This document shows positions 15,958 through 23,236 of a DNA stretch of 64,000 bases, in pieces. The translations under genes were made by a program, and so were the position numbers. The number at the start of each line of letters is the position of its first letter. Positions within the stretch are counted from its first letter, which is position 1. The stretch is from Ewingella sp. CoE-038-23 (lineage in GTDB: Bacteria > Pseudomonadota > Gammaproteobacteria > Enterobacterales > Enterobacteriaceae): the NCBI RefSeq assembly GCF_040419245.1, contig NZ_JAZHOH010000001.1, positions 2,356,001-2,420,000 on the forward strand, in the 5' to 3' direction. The notes under the pieces are model-generated. The model was given only the letters and a program-made list of their open reading frames with translations. It was not told where the DNA came from and searched no databases.

Positions 15958-16997
15958 ATGCCAGGTTAGAGCGGGATATCAGTAAGATTAATTTTTTCCG
16001 ATTCTGCCAGTTGCTCGAACAACCCGGCATGCCGAAACTGGGAAGTACCGCCAACCCAGCGGACGATCCGGTGCGTTTTCGGCCCCATCCTGGGATGGGT
16101 TTTCCCGTCAGCGAACTCAAGGCGCTGGAAACCGATCCCGACGGATTGCCGACGGTACGCACCACCTTTATGGGGCTGTATGGCGTAGATTCCCCACTGC
16201 CAACATCCTATATCGACGACATCACCCAGCAGCGCGAAGGTCACGAGGCGCTGGCGGGTTTTCTCGATATTTTCAACCATCGCATCATGACCCAGTTTTA
16301 TCGTATCTGGCGTAAATACTCCTACCCGGCGACCTATGAGGCGGGCGGCAAAGACAATATTTCGCAGAACCTGTTGGGCCTGATTGGCATGGGAATTCCC
16401 GGCTCGCAGCAGCATTTTGCTACGCCGACGTCGAGATTTTTGGCGCTGCTCGGCGTGATGCGCCAGCCGGGCAGAACGGCTGAAGGCGTACAGGCGCTGG
16501 TGCGATTACTGGCTCCGGCAACGCGGGCAGATGTCACACCACATTGCTTGCGTACTGTACGTATTGCCTCACCCATGGCATTTACCGACGAGGGCGCCGA
16601 CTGGCTGCGCGACGCCACCGTATTGGGTGATGAAGCCACCGATGCCAACAGCCAGTTGCTTATCTCACTGCACACTGAAGATAGTGAAGAAGCCAAGGAA
16701 TGGCTGCCGGATGGCTCGATTTATGCCGATTTTCTGGTGTTGTTGCGCGTCTACCTGGGTTGGCGCTACAAGGCACGCATTCAACTGACCGTCCCCATTC
16801 GCCTGCTTCCTACTCCCATCTTGGGCGATACGCCGATTTGGCTAGGGCTCACCGGCGTACTGGGGCTGGATGAAGAAGCTTCAACCCAAGACATACCTGA
16901 TTATTTTACCGTGGAGCTGGGCCTTTATAGCGGCATGGCTACCCACAAGCCTCAAGAAGGAACACCGCGTGTTATTAAATACCGTTTGGAAAAGTAA
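15921..16997 (+). CDS. tssG: type VI secretion system baseplate subunit TssG
   Basis: A 358-residue protein of the TssG (ImpH/VasB) family. The start MGRESQNPPSRLNARL is followed by INFFRFCQLLEQ, then DPVRFRPHPGMGFP, FMGLYGVDSPLPTSYIDD and a helical FLDIFNHRIMTQFYRIWRKYSY, all typical of the family. Its ATG lies inside the end of tssF, so the two are probably produced in coupled fashion, as fits a 2:1 TssF-TssG wedge. Its end overlaps the start of tssJ by 29 bp. Confidence 0.93.
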   Translation: MGRESQNPPSRLNARLERDISKINFFRFCQLLEQPGMPKLGSTANPADDPVRFRPHPGMGFPVSELKALETDPDGLPTVRTTFMGLYGVDSPLPTSYIDDITQQREGHEALAGFLDIFNHRIMTQFYRIWRKYSYPATYEAGGKDNISQNLLGLIGMGIPGSQQHFATPTSRFLALLGVMRQPGRTAEGVQALVRLLAPATRADVTPHCLRTVRIASPMAFTDEGADWLRDATVLGDEATDANSQLLISLHTEDSEEAKEWLPDGSIYADFLVLLRVYLGWRYKARIQLTVPIRLLPTPILGDTPIWLGLTGVLGLDEEASTQDIPDYFTVELGLYSGMATHKPQEGTPRVIKYRLEK

Positions 16998-17508
16998 AAT
17001 CGGACTCCCCGTCTTGGCTCTGTTATTGAGCGGCTGCGGGCTGACTCAAACCGTAACGGATGGCACCGTTGCTGCCACCAAATCTATATTCTTCAAGCAG
17101 ATAAAAGTCCTGCATTTGGATTTTACCGCCCGTGAAGCACTGAACACAGATGATAACGAGCAGAACTCTTCCTCCGAGCCGGTGATGGTGCGGGTCTATC
17201 AGCTACGCGACGACAAAACCTTCCAGAAAACGGTTTATCAACAGCTCGCCGAAGATGGCGAAGACGCGCTGAAAGAGGAGCTTCTGGCGACTCGCAGCCT
17301 AGTGGTGAAGCCGGGAACCTCGGTGTCACTGGACATGCCAATGGAAAAAGACGCCAAGTTTGTCGCCATCGTCGGCCTATTCCGCCATCCGGATATGAAT
17401 AAAGACCACTGGCGGCTGCTGATCAATCGCGAAGAACTCGATCCCGATTCCCCTCGCGTCATTGAGCTGGGTAACAATAACCTGACGCTGCGCGCGGAGA
17501 AAAAGTGA
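16969..17508 (+). CDS. tssJ: type VI secretion system outer-membrane lipoprotein TssJ
   Basis: I chose GTG 16969 because GAAGGA lies 7 bases upstream and it places a lipoprotein signal at the N-terminus: lipobox LLSGC with Cys23 and a glycine at +2, which should send it to the outer membrane. The product is 179 residues. After the lipobox come the transthyretin-like strands of the family (VMVRVYQLRD, SLVVKPGTSVSLDMPM, KFVAIVGLFRHPD and HWRLLI). TssJ anchors TssM to the outer membrane. It overlaps tssG at its start and tssE at its stop. Confidence 0.9.
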   Translation: MLLNTVWKSKIGLPVLALLLSGCGLTQTVTDGTVAATKSIFFKQIKVLHLDFTAREALNTDDNEQNSSSEPVMVRVYQLRDDKTFQKTVYQQLAEDGEDALKEELLATRSLVVKPGTSVSLDMPMEKDAKFVAIVGLFRHPDMNKDHWRLLINREELDPDSPRVIELGNNNLTLRAEKK

Positions 17509-17942
17509 TGTCGCAAAGTCACTCGCCCTCACTCTACGAAATGCTGCTAGGCAACTTTGCCGGGGGGCTTAATCTGCAACAAGTCAGCGAGCAGGATCAG
17601 GTGATCCTCTCGGTGCTCGACAATATGCAGCGTATTCTCAACTGTCGCGCGGGGACGCTGAGCCATTTGCCGGACTACGGGTTGCCGGACATGAGCAAAA
17701 TCCTGCAAGGGATGCCCGGCACCGCGCACTCGCTGTTGACCACGCTTTCGCACACCTTGTTGAAATATGAGCCGCGGCTAAAAAAAATCAAAGTGCTTCT
17801 GCTGCCGCAATCCACGCCGGGCCAGTTGGAATACGGCATTGACGCCGAGCTAAAGGAGTTCGGGCTGGTGCATTTCGGCACGGCTTTTATGCCCGAAGGC
17901 CGGGTGCTGATCCGCCATTTAAAACAGCAGCAGTATCTCTAA
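17508..17942 (+). CDS. tssE: type VI secretion system baseplate subunit TssE (gp25-like)
   Basis: The product of about 144 residues belongs to the gp25/lysozyme-like baseplate family. It has ILSVLDNMQRILNCRAGTLS, the characteristic LPDYGLPDMSK loop and LLKYEPRLKKIKVLLLP. TssE links the baseplate to the sheath. I prefer ATG 17508, which overlaps the tssJ stop as TGATG and has GGAG 8 bases upstream, over the GTG one codon earlier. Confidence 0.92.
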   Translation: MSQSHSPSLYEMLLGNFAGGLNLQQVSEQDQVILSVLDNMQRILNCRAGTLSHLPDYGLPDMSKILQGMPGTAHSLLTTLSHTLLKYEPRLKKIKVLLLPQSTPGQLEYGIDAELKEFGLVHFGTAFMPEGRVLIRHLKQQQYL

Positions 17943-17975
17943 CCCCCCTACGACTCGTCTGAAAGGAATCGATCA

Positions 17976-19340
17976 ATGTCTATTGAGCGCCAGCTACGCA
18001 CGGGTGGCGATCCCCGTCAGCTCGCTGATTATCGCGTTATCCGTGAAGAACTCGGCAAATTAACCCATCCGGCACGGCCAGAAGTGAACTGGCATAAGGT
18101 CGAACAGCTGTGCCTCAATCTGTTCCAGCAAAACGGAATCGAGCTGCAAACCGCCTCTTGGTATACCCAGGCGCGAGTGCAGCTGGCCGGTTTATCTGGT
18201 TTGATCGAGGGGTTGGCTATTCTTGAAGCCCTGCTGTCTCATCAATGGTCGGGGCTGTGGCCGCAGGCGGTGCATGCGCGCATCGAGATCCTCAACGGTC
18301 TCAGCCAGAGGTTGCAGCAGGCTCTGCGCTGTATGACGTTAGAATACCGCGACCTGCCGCAGATTTATCAGGCAGAAAAGCTCATCAACTCACTTTGCGA
18401 CCAACTTCTGCGCCTTGAGCTGAAACATCTCAGCCAGTTGCAGGCTCTGAGTCGGCTGCTGCAAAACGCCGCGGTGCGGCTCGAAAACAGTCAGGACACC
18501 AGCGAGAGCGCCGTGGTGCTGCCCCCGTCGGCAGAGGTTGCTGCAACCGAAATGCCCATCGATCAGGATCGGCGCTGGGTGTATGTGGCGCAGGCCGAAC
18601 CGGCCACGCCCCGGGTAGTGATTGCCCCGGCTGAGGCTAAACCCCCTGTCCAGTGGAAAGGGTTCGTGGCGGGCGTGTTGGTCACGGTGATAGTTGGCAG
18701 CGGTATCTCGGCGAGCATCAAGACCTATAAACATTCTCCGGTTAACCAACAGCTGGCAGCGACTTTGCCCGTTTTGCCTCAGCCAGTGAGTTCGCAGGAG
18801 CTGGCCGCGCTGAAGATCCAATACGCCGAGCAGCTGAATAAAGCCGCGCCGGCGTTTATCGCCAGCACCCAGCGCCAGACCGAGCAGCTTGCCAGACTGT
18901 CACCGCGCTGGGCGTTGGATAGCGGCACGCGGCTGGCCGAGCAGGCACAAGCCCTGTGGCCCACGGATCCAGCGGCCATCGCGCTCGCAAAAAGCTGGAA
19001 TCAGCAGCTGAATGCCAACGCCGCGCCGCTAGACAGCCTAAACGGCTGGCACTCGGCCAGTACCCAGCTTCAGCAACTTGCCGATAAGCTAAACGGTTTA
19101 GACGAGCAGCGCGGAAAGTACATGACCGTCTCCCAGCTCAAATCCTCGGTATTCGCCATCCAGCAGGCACTGAACGCCGCGCCGCCGGTGGAAGAGTCGC
19201 TGCGAAAACTGGCCGCAGCGCGCCAGCAGAATGATCAAGTGCCGCCACAGCTGGTGAAGCAGCTGGATAACCAGTTTGTTCAGCTGCTGAGTCGGTATGT
19301 ATTGTTGGCACCACTAAATGACAGCTCAAAAGCCAACTGA
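17976..19340 (+). CDS. VasL-like (TssA-family) T6SS protein with a transmembrane segment
   Basis: A 454-residue protein with an ImpA-like N-terminal domain (about residues 1-165), a linker, one transmembrane helix near residues 230-247 (GFVAGVLVTVIVGSGI) and a helical C-terminal domain rich in alanine and glutamine. This arrangement is that of VasL/TagA-type members of the TssA family, which are membrane-linked and thought to act at the distal end of the sheath rather than in the baseplate. It is the last gene of the T6SS cluster, 33 bp after tssE and just before a terminator. With the TssA at 8127 the locus encodes two TssA-family proteins. Confidence 0.8.
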   Translation: MSIERQLRTGGDPRQLADYRVIREELGKLTHPARPEVNWHKVEQLCLNLFQQNGIELQTASWYTQARVQLAGLSGLIEGLAILEALLSHQWSGLWPQAVHARIEILNGLSQRLQQALRCMTLEYRDLPQIYQAEKLINSLCDQLLRLELKHLSQLQALSRLLQNAAVRLENSQDTSESAVVLPPSAEVAATEMPIDQDRRWVYVAQAEPATPRVVIAPAEAKPPVQWKGFVAGVLVTVIVGSGISASIKTYKHSPVNQQLAATLPVLPQPVSSQELAALKIQYAEQLNKAAPAFIASTQRQTEQLARLSPRWALDSGTRLAEQAQALWPTDPAAIALAKSWNQQLNANAAPLDSLNGWHSASTQLQQLADKLNGLDEQRGKYMTVSQLKSSVFAIQQALNAAPPVEESLRKLAAARQQNDQVPPQLVKQLDNQFVQLLSRYVLLAPLNDSSKAN

Positions 19341-19357
19341 GCCTGACTCGAAGCCAC

Positions 19358-19388
19358 AAAAAAGCCGCCCATCTCAGGCGGCTTTTGC
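19358..19388 (+). terminator. rho-independent terminator after the T6SS operon
   Basis: AAAAGCCGCC (19360-19369) pairs with GGCGGCTTTT (19377-19386) around a 7-base loop. The stem is flanked by A and T runs on both sides, so it can stop the T6SS transcript on the plus strand and the oxidoreductase transcript on the minus strand. Confidence 0.9.
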
Positions 19389-19413
19389 ATTTATTGGCGA
19401 ACCACCAAGGCCA

Positions 19414-20496
19414 TTAACGCAAGCTGGCTTGCTCGTCGCTGGTCAGATCCAAGGATTGGGATTGTCCCGTCTCGGAGGATTTTACCGCCGCTTCCAGCAC
19501 GGCCATCACGGCCAAGGCTTCAACCGCAGGCACCGGGTTGGCGCGCTCGCCGTTTAAAGCGTCGCGAACTTGCATATAGTACTGGCGCTGATCGCCGTTC
19601 GGGGTGGCGATAGTGCGCGACGGGTGGGTGCCTTCAAACAGCACCAAGGCATCATCATCCTGCCCCCAGACATCACTTCCCGGAACCACGCCCGCCAACA
19701 GTTGGCTCTCCTGGCGGTCGGCGTTGGCCTTCACCACACTTCCCTTCTCGCCGTGAACCGCAAAGCGGGACGCGCCGCCTGCCACCAGCATGCTGCAATG
19801 CAAAATCACTTTATGCGTCGGGTAGTTCAGCACCACGTGTGCCCAGTCGTTGATCTCCGCGTTCGGGCGCAGCGTGGCAATATTGCCCTGCACCGTCTGC
19901 GGCAGGCCGAACAGTTGCAGCGCCTGATCAATCAGGTGTGGGCCGATGTCGAACCACAGGCCGCTGCCCGGCACGTTTTGCTCACGCCAGCGCACCCGCA
20001 CTTCTGGACGGAAACGGTCAATGTGCGACTCAAAATGCGCCACTTTGCCAATCAGCCCCTGCTCAATCACCTGCTTCACGCCGAGGTAATCACTGTCCCA
20101 GCGGCGATTGTGGAACACCGACAGCAGGCGCTGTTGCTTATCCGCCAGCGCAATTAGCTCGCGCGCTTCCTGCATATCCAATGTAAATGGCTTATCCACC
20201 ACCACGTGCTTCCCCGCCTCCAGCGCCACTTTGGCCAGCGGCGCGTGGGTGGCGTTAGGTGACGCGATGACCACCAGATCCACATCAGGATGGCGGATAG
20301 CCTCTTCTGGAGAAGCAATCACCAGAGCCTCCGGCAGGTCCGCATGGACTTTATCGGCATCGCGCGACGCCACCACCAGCAGGTTTAAGCCCGGCGTCGC
20401 GCCGATCAGCGGCGCATGGAAGGTCTTGCCAACAAAGCCGTAGCCAATTAACGCCACGTTGAGGCTTTTAGTGGCGGTGCGGGTCGTTTCACTCAT
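19414..20496 (-). CDS. Gfo/Idh/MocA-family oxidoreductase (YdgJ-like)
   Basis: The start is the ATG at 20496, preceded by AAGGAG; the product has 360 residues. An N-terminal Rossmann fold shows ALIGYGFVGKTFHAPL, and the catalytic region reads GKHVVVDKPFTLD, with DKP in place of the usual EKP. The C-terminal domain follows with HNRRWDSDYLGVK and GSGLWFDIGPHLIDQALQLF. The closest relative I know is E. coli YdgJ; related enzymes oxidise inositols or sugars with NAD(P). The substrate here is unknown. It overlaps the upstream DeoR gene by 8 bp, so both are in one operon and the regulator probably responds to a related sugar. Confidence 0.88.
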   Translation of the reverse strand: MSETTRTATKSLNVALIGYGFVGKTFHAPLIGATPGLNLLVVASRDADKVHADLPEALVIASPEEAIRHPDVDLVVIASPNATHAPLAKVALEAGKHVVVDKPFTLDMQEARELIALADKQQRLLSVFHNRRWDSDYLGVKQVIEQGLIGKVAHFESHIDRFRPEVRVRWREQNVPGSGLWFDIGPHLIDQALQLFGLPQTVQGNIATLRPNAEINDWAHVVLNYPTHKVILHCSMLVAGGASRFAVHGEKGSVVKANADRQESQLLAGVVPGSDVWGQDDDALVLFEGTHPSRTIATPNGDQRQYYMQVRDALNGERANPVPAVEALAVMAVLEAAVKSSETGQSQSLDLTSDEQASLR

Positions 20497-21256
20497 GGTT
20501 TTCTCCTTGCGTCCCCGAGGCGGTGACGCTGACTTTGATCGAATCTTGCTCACCCAGCTCGCCCCACGGGCGGTCGATGAACAAGTGATGAATATCAGAA
20601 AGCTCGGCCACCAGATGCGGCTCGCAGCGATTGAGTTTGAGGTGATCGGCGACCAACCAGTGGGCGGCGCTCAGCTTGAGCATGGCGCGTTTCACTTCGG
20701 CATCCGCCTCCTGACTGGCACTCAGGCCAAGCTGGGCGTGGATAGCGCAGGCCCCCAGCACGGCGATATCTGCACGGTAGTGGGCCAGCATCGCAAGGGT
20801 GGCGCTGCCGGCAAACAGCCGCTGTTTGGCATCCCAGCTGCCGCCTAGCAGGATCAGCTGAATGTCCGCCCGCTCGCTCAGGCACTGGGCGATATCCAGC
20901 GAGGTGGTGATGACGGTCATCGGCCCGCGCAGGGCATCCGCCACCGCCAGCACCGTGCTGCCCGCATCAAGGAAAATCGTGCTGCCTGCGGGGATCTGCG
21001 CCGCCACGGACTGCCCCAACGTTCGCTTGGTGGTAGCAAGCAGATGGCTACGCCCCTGACGGTTCATGGCCGACAGGTCTAAGGCAATCGCCCCGCCGTG
21101 GTTTTTTTGCGCCAGCCCCTGACGCTCAAGGTCCGCCAGATCGCGCCGCACGGTATCCGCAGAAACCTGCATTTTTTGCGCTAAATCCGCGACATTCACT
21201 TGCCCTTTTTCACTGAGCAATTCCAGCAAAACCTGCTGGCGAGCCACTTTGTGCAT
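20489..21256 (-). CDS. DeoR-family transcriptional regulator
   Basis: The start MHKVARQQVLLELL at 21256 follows GGAGGGCGA and gives 255 residues. A DeoR helix-turn-helix occupies residues about 5-60 (VNVADLAQKMQVSADTVRRD, with LAQKNHGGAIAL following). The rest is the sugar-phosphate-sensing domain with FLDAGSTVLAVADAL and ILLGGSWDAKQRLFAGSATL. It is cotranscribed with, and overlaps, the oxidoreductase gene downstream. The 259-bp gap to the divergent hydrolase gene is the likely control region. The inducer is not evident. Confidence 0.88.
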   Translation of the reverse strand: MHKVARQQVLLELLSEKGQVNVADLAQKMQVSADTVRRDLADLERQGLAQKNHGGAIALDLSAMNRQGRSHLLATTKRTLGQSVAAQIPAGSTIFLDAGSTVLAVADALRGPMTVITTSLDIAQCLSERADIQLILLGGSWDAKQRLFAGSATLAMLAHYRADIAVLGACAIHAQLGLSASQEADAEVKRAMLKLSAAHWLVADHLKLNRCEPHLVAELSDIHHLFIDRPWGELGEQDSIKVSVTASGTQGENHE

Positions 21257-21515
21257 TCGCCCTCCACTCGCAAATAACAGCATAAAAACGCAATATACTG
21301 CAAAAAGTAGCAAGTGTGAACGACCATTTTGCCGAATGGCATAGAAGGTTAAAGGGCTAACGGCACAGTTCAGATACCTGAACATACAATTGAGCGGCTA
21401 AACCGACACACAGGAGATACATCGCCCGTTTTAAATAAAGAGGTGCACAGAGCAGTGTCATCTCGCGCGTCATTCTGCTGCATATCGATCCATCTGACCT
21501 TTGAGGAAGAGAGCT

Positions 21516-22568
21516 ATGCCAGACATTGATAACCCTGCCCGCCGCCGCTTTATTCAGACCGCCGCAGCCGGACTTGCCGCTTTTGAGCTGTGGCTGACGG
21601 CCTTACCTGCCAGTGCAAACTCCCATCTGGTTGCTGCATTGCCCGCAGCTTCTGGCAACAAAGTGCTGGGCGCCTTTAACAATATTCAGCAGATCCGCGC
21701 CGGAGATTTAAACATCGGTTATGTGGATGTCGGGCCGAAAAACGGTGAACCGGTGTTGTTGCTGCACGGCTGGCCTTATGATATCTACAGTTTTGTTGAT
21801 GTCGCGCCGATCCTGGTGTCAGCGGGATACCGCGTGCTGATCCCTTGGCTGCGCGGTTACGGTTCGACGCACTTTCTCTCAGAGTCTACGCCGAGAAACG
21901 GCCAGCAGGCAGTGGTCGCGGTAGATGCGATTGCATTTTTAGACGCGCTGGGGCTTGAGAAGGTGGTGGTTGGCGGATTTGACTGGGGCGCGCGCACCGC
22001 CAATATTCTCGCAGCAATTTGGCCTCAGCGTTTTAAAGCCTTGGTGTCGGTGAGTGGCTATTTGATTGGTAGCCAAGCCGCCAATAAGAAGCCACTGCCC
22101 CCTGCGGCCGAGCTGGCGTGGTGGTATCAGTTCTACTTCGCCACCGAGCGCGGTCAGGCGGGATATGCCGCCAATATGGAAGCTTTCGCCAAACTCATCT
22201 GGCACACCGCCTCGCCAAAATGGCAGTTCAGCGACGAAGAGTTCGCCCGTTCGGCTCAGGCGCTGCACAATCCGGACCACGTCGCGGTGTCGATCCACAA
22301 TTATCGCTGGCGTCTGGGTCTGGCCGAGGGTGAGTCAAAATACAATGATTTGGAGAATCGCCTGGCTGCTTCCCCACTGATTAAGATCCCGACTATCACC
22401 CTAGAGGGCGACGCTAACGGCGCGCCGCACCCTGCTCCGGAAACTTATGCCAATAAGTTCACGGGCAAGTATCAGCATCGAACCATCGGCGGTGGCATAG
22501 GCCACAACCTGCCGCAAGAGGCACCCGAGGCTTTTGCGCAGGCGATTTTGGATGTGGCGAATGGGTAG
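21516..22568 (+). CDS. Tat-exported alpha/beta hydrolase (epoxide hydrolase-like)
   Basis: ATG 21516 follows GAGGAAGAG and gives 350 residues. The N-terminus has a twin-arginine signal (RRRFIQTAAAGLAAF, arginines at 9-11) ending near ASANS. The mature enzyme shows the alpha/beta hydrolase landmarks LLLHGWPYD (oxyanion loop), VVGGFDWGARTA (nucleophile aspartate) and GGGIGHNLPQEAP (catalytic histidine). Aspartate as nucleophile together with HGWP points to the epoxide hydrolase or dehalogenase branch rather than esterases. Export by Tat means it folds before transport and acts outside the cytoplasm. The gene stands alone; the substrate is unknown. Confidence 0.85.
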   Translation: MPDIDNPARRRFIQTAAAGLAAFELWLTALPASANSHLVAALPAASGNKVLGAFNNIQQIRAGDLNIGYVDVGPKNGEPVLLLHGWPYDIYSFVDVAPILVSAGYRVLIPWLRGYGSTHFLSESTPRNGQQAVVAVDAIAFLDALGLEKVVVGGFDWGARTANILAAIWPQRFKALVSVSGYLIGSQAANKKPLPPAAELAWWYQFYFATERGQAGYAANMEAFAKLIWHTASPKWQFSDEEFARSAQALHNPDHVAVSIHNYRWRLGLAEGESKYNDLENRLAASPLIKIPTITLEGDANGAPHPAPETYANKFTGKYQHRTIGGGIGHNLPQEAPEAFAQAILDVANG

Positions 22569-22578
22569 AGGTGTGGGG

Positions 22579-22908
22579 TTAGCTTTTACTCAACAGCTTT
22601 CGAATCGGCAGGCTCGGCTCTTTCTTGATGGTTTGCAGGAACTCCTGCGCGCGCTCGTTTAGCGCGTATTCTGCCGTCATGCCGAAATCTTGGACATAGG
22701 CCCACTTGGAGAACATCACCGGATCGCTCTCTTTCATAAACCACAGCATCTTGATGGCCGTCACCGCCACGGCGGGAATTTGCGTCACCGTGCCATTCAG
22801 CCACTTATTCAGCGTTGATCGCTGGACGCCGAGTAGAATACATAACGCGGGCTGTTCAATCCCTAAACGTGCCACGTAATCATGAAACTCTTTTGCTTTA
22901 ACCGCCAT
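22579..22908 (-). CDS. small HTH DNA-binding protein
   Basis: The likely start is ATG 22908 (GGGAGC upstream), giving 109 residues; ATGs 6 and 15 codons earlier are possible. The N-terminal half holds a helix-turn-helix: FHDYVARLGIEQPALCILLG then VQRSTLNKWLNGTVTQIPAV, in the manner of small Cro/C1-type regulators. The C-terminal part is acidic and helical. A perfect 15-bp palindrome lies 65 bp upstream and may be its own operator. The gene runs convergent with the hydrolase gene, 10 bp away. Its targets are unknown. Confidence 0.65.
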   Translation of the reverse strand: MAVKAKEFHDYVARLGIEQPALCILLGVQRSTLNKWLNGTVTQIPAVAVTAIKMLWFMKESDPVMFSKWAYVQDFGMTAEYALNERAQEFLQTIKKEPSLPIRKLLSKS

Positions 22909-22972
22909 AGACTTAGCTCCCTTCATTTTTTGCCTGCCGCATTCTACTCGCATCTTGTAGGCTTTTCATAGC

Positions 22973-22987
22973 GTAGCGAATCGCTAC
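22973..22987. promoter_or_regulatory. perfect 15-bp palindrome, candidate operator of the HTH gene
   Basis: GTAGCGAATCGCTAC is a perfect palindrome with a single central base, 65 bp upstream of the HTH gene start. A palindrome of this size and position is what a small dimeric HTH regulator would bind to control itself. No protein is known to me for this site. Confidence 0.5.
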
Positions 22988-23093
22988 AATCTACACGACC
23001 TAAAAATCCACTAGCTCCCATAAAAACATTTATTAGCGACAAAATAGATGTTCCAGTAAAACCTATTCCCGTAGCTATTAAAACTTACATTTC

Positions 23094-23124
23094 TTGACAA
23101 TGGTCAATCTTATAGCTGATGACT
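23094..23124 (+). promoter_or_regulatory. candidate promoter with inverted repeat upstream of the autotransporter
   Basis: TTGACAATGGTCAA (23094-23107) holds a perfect -35 hexamer and is itself an inverted repeat (TTGAC/GTCAA). The -10 at 17 bp spacing is weak, so an activator may be needed. The inverted repeat differs from an FNR site at two positions. The rest of 22909-23236 shows no gene. Confidence 0.35.
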
Positions 23125-23236
23125 AAAGCAAGTCATATTCACCCTGTGTATGCTTCGTCAAACCTAGCCAAATATGAAGCTAAGAGAAATATTTTTTGTA
23201 TCTAATGGATACTTATTTCAAGGGAGAAATAAAGAC

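Noticed and set aside
16870..16968. An earlier ATG start for tssJ
   Set aside because: It would bury the lipoprotein signal behind 33 extra residues, all inside tssG; GTG 16969 has a proper ribosome binding site.
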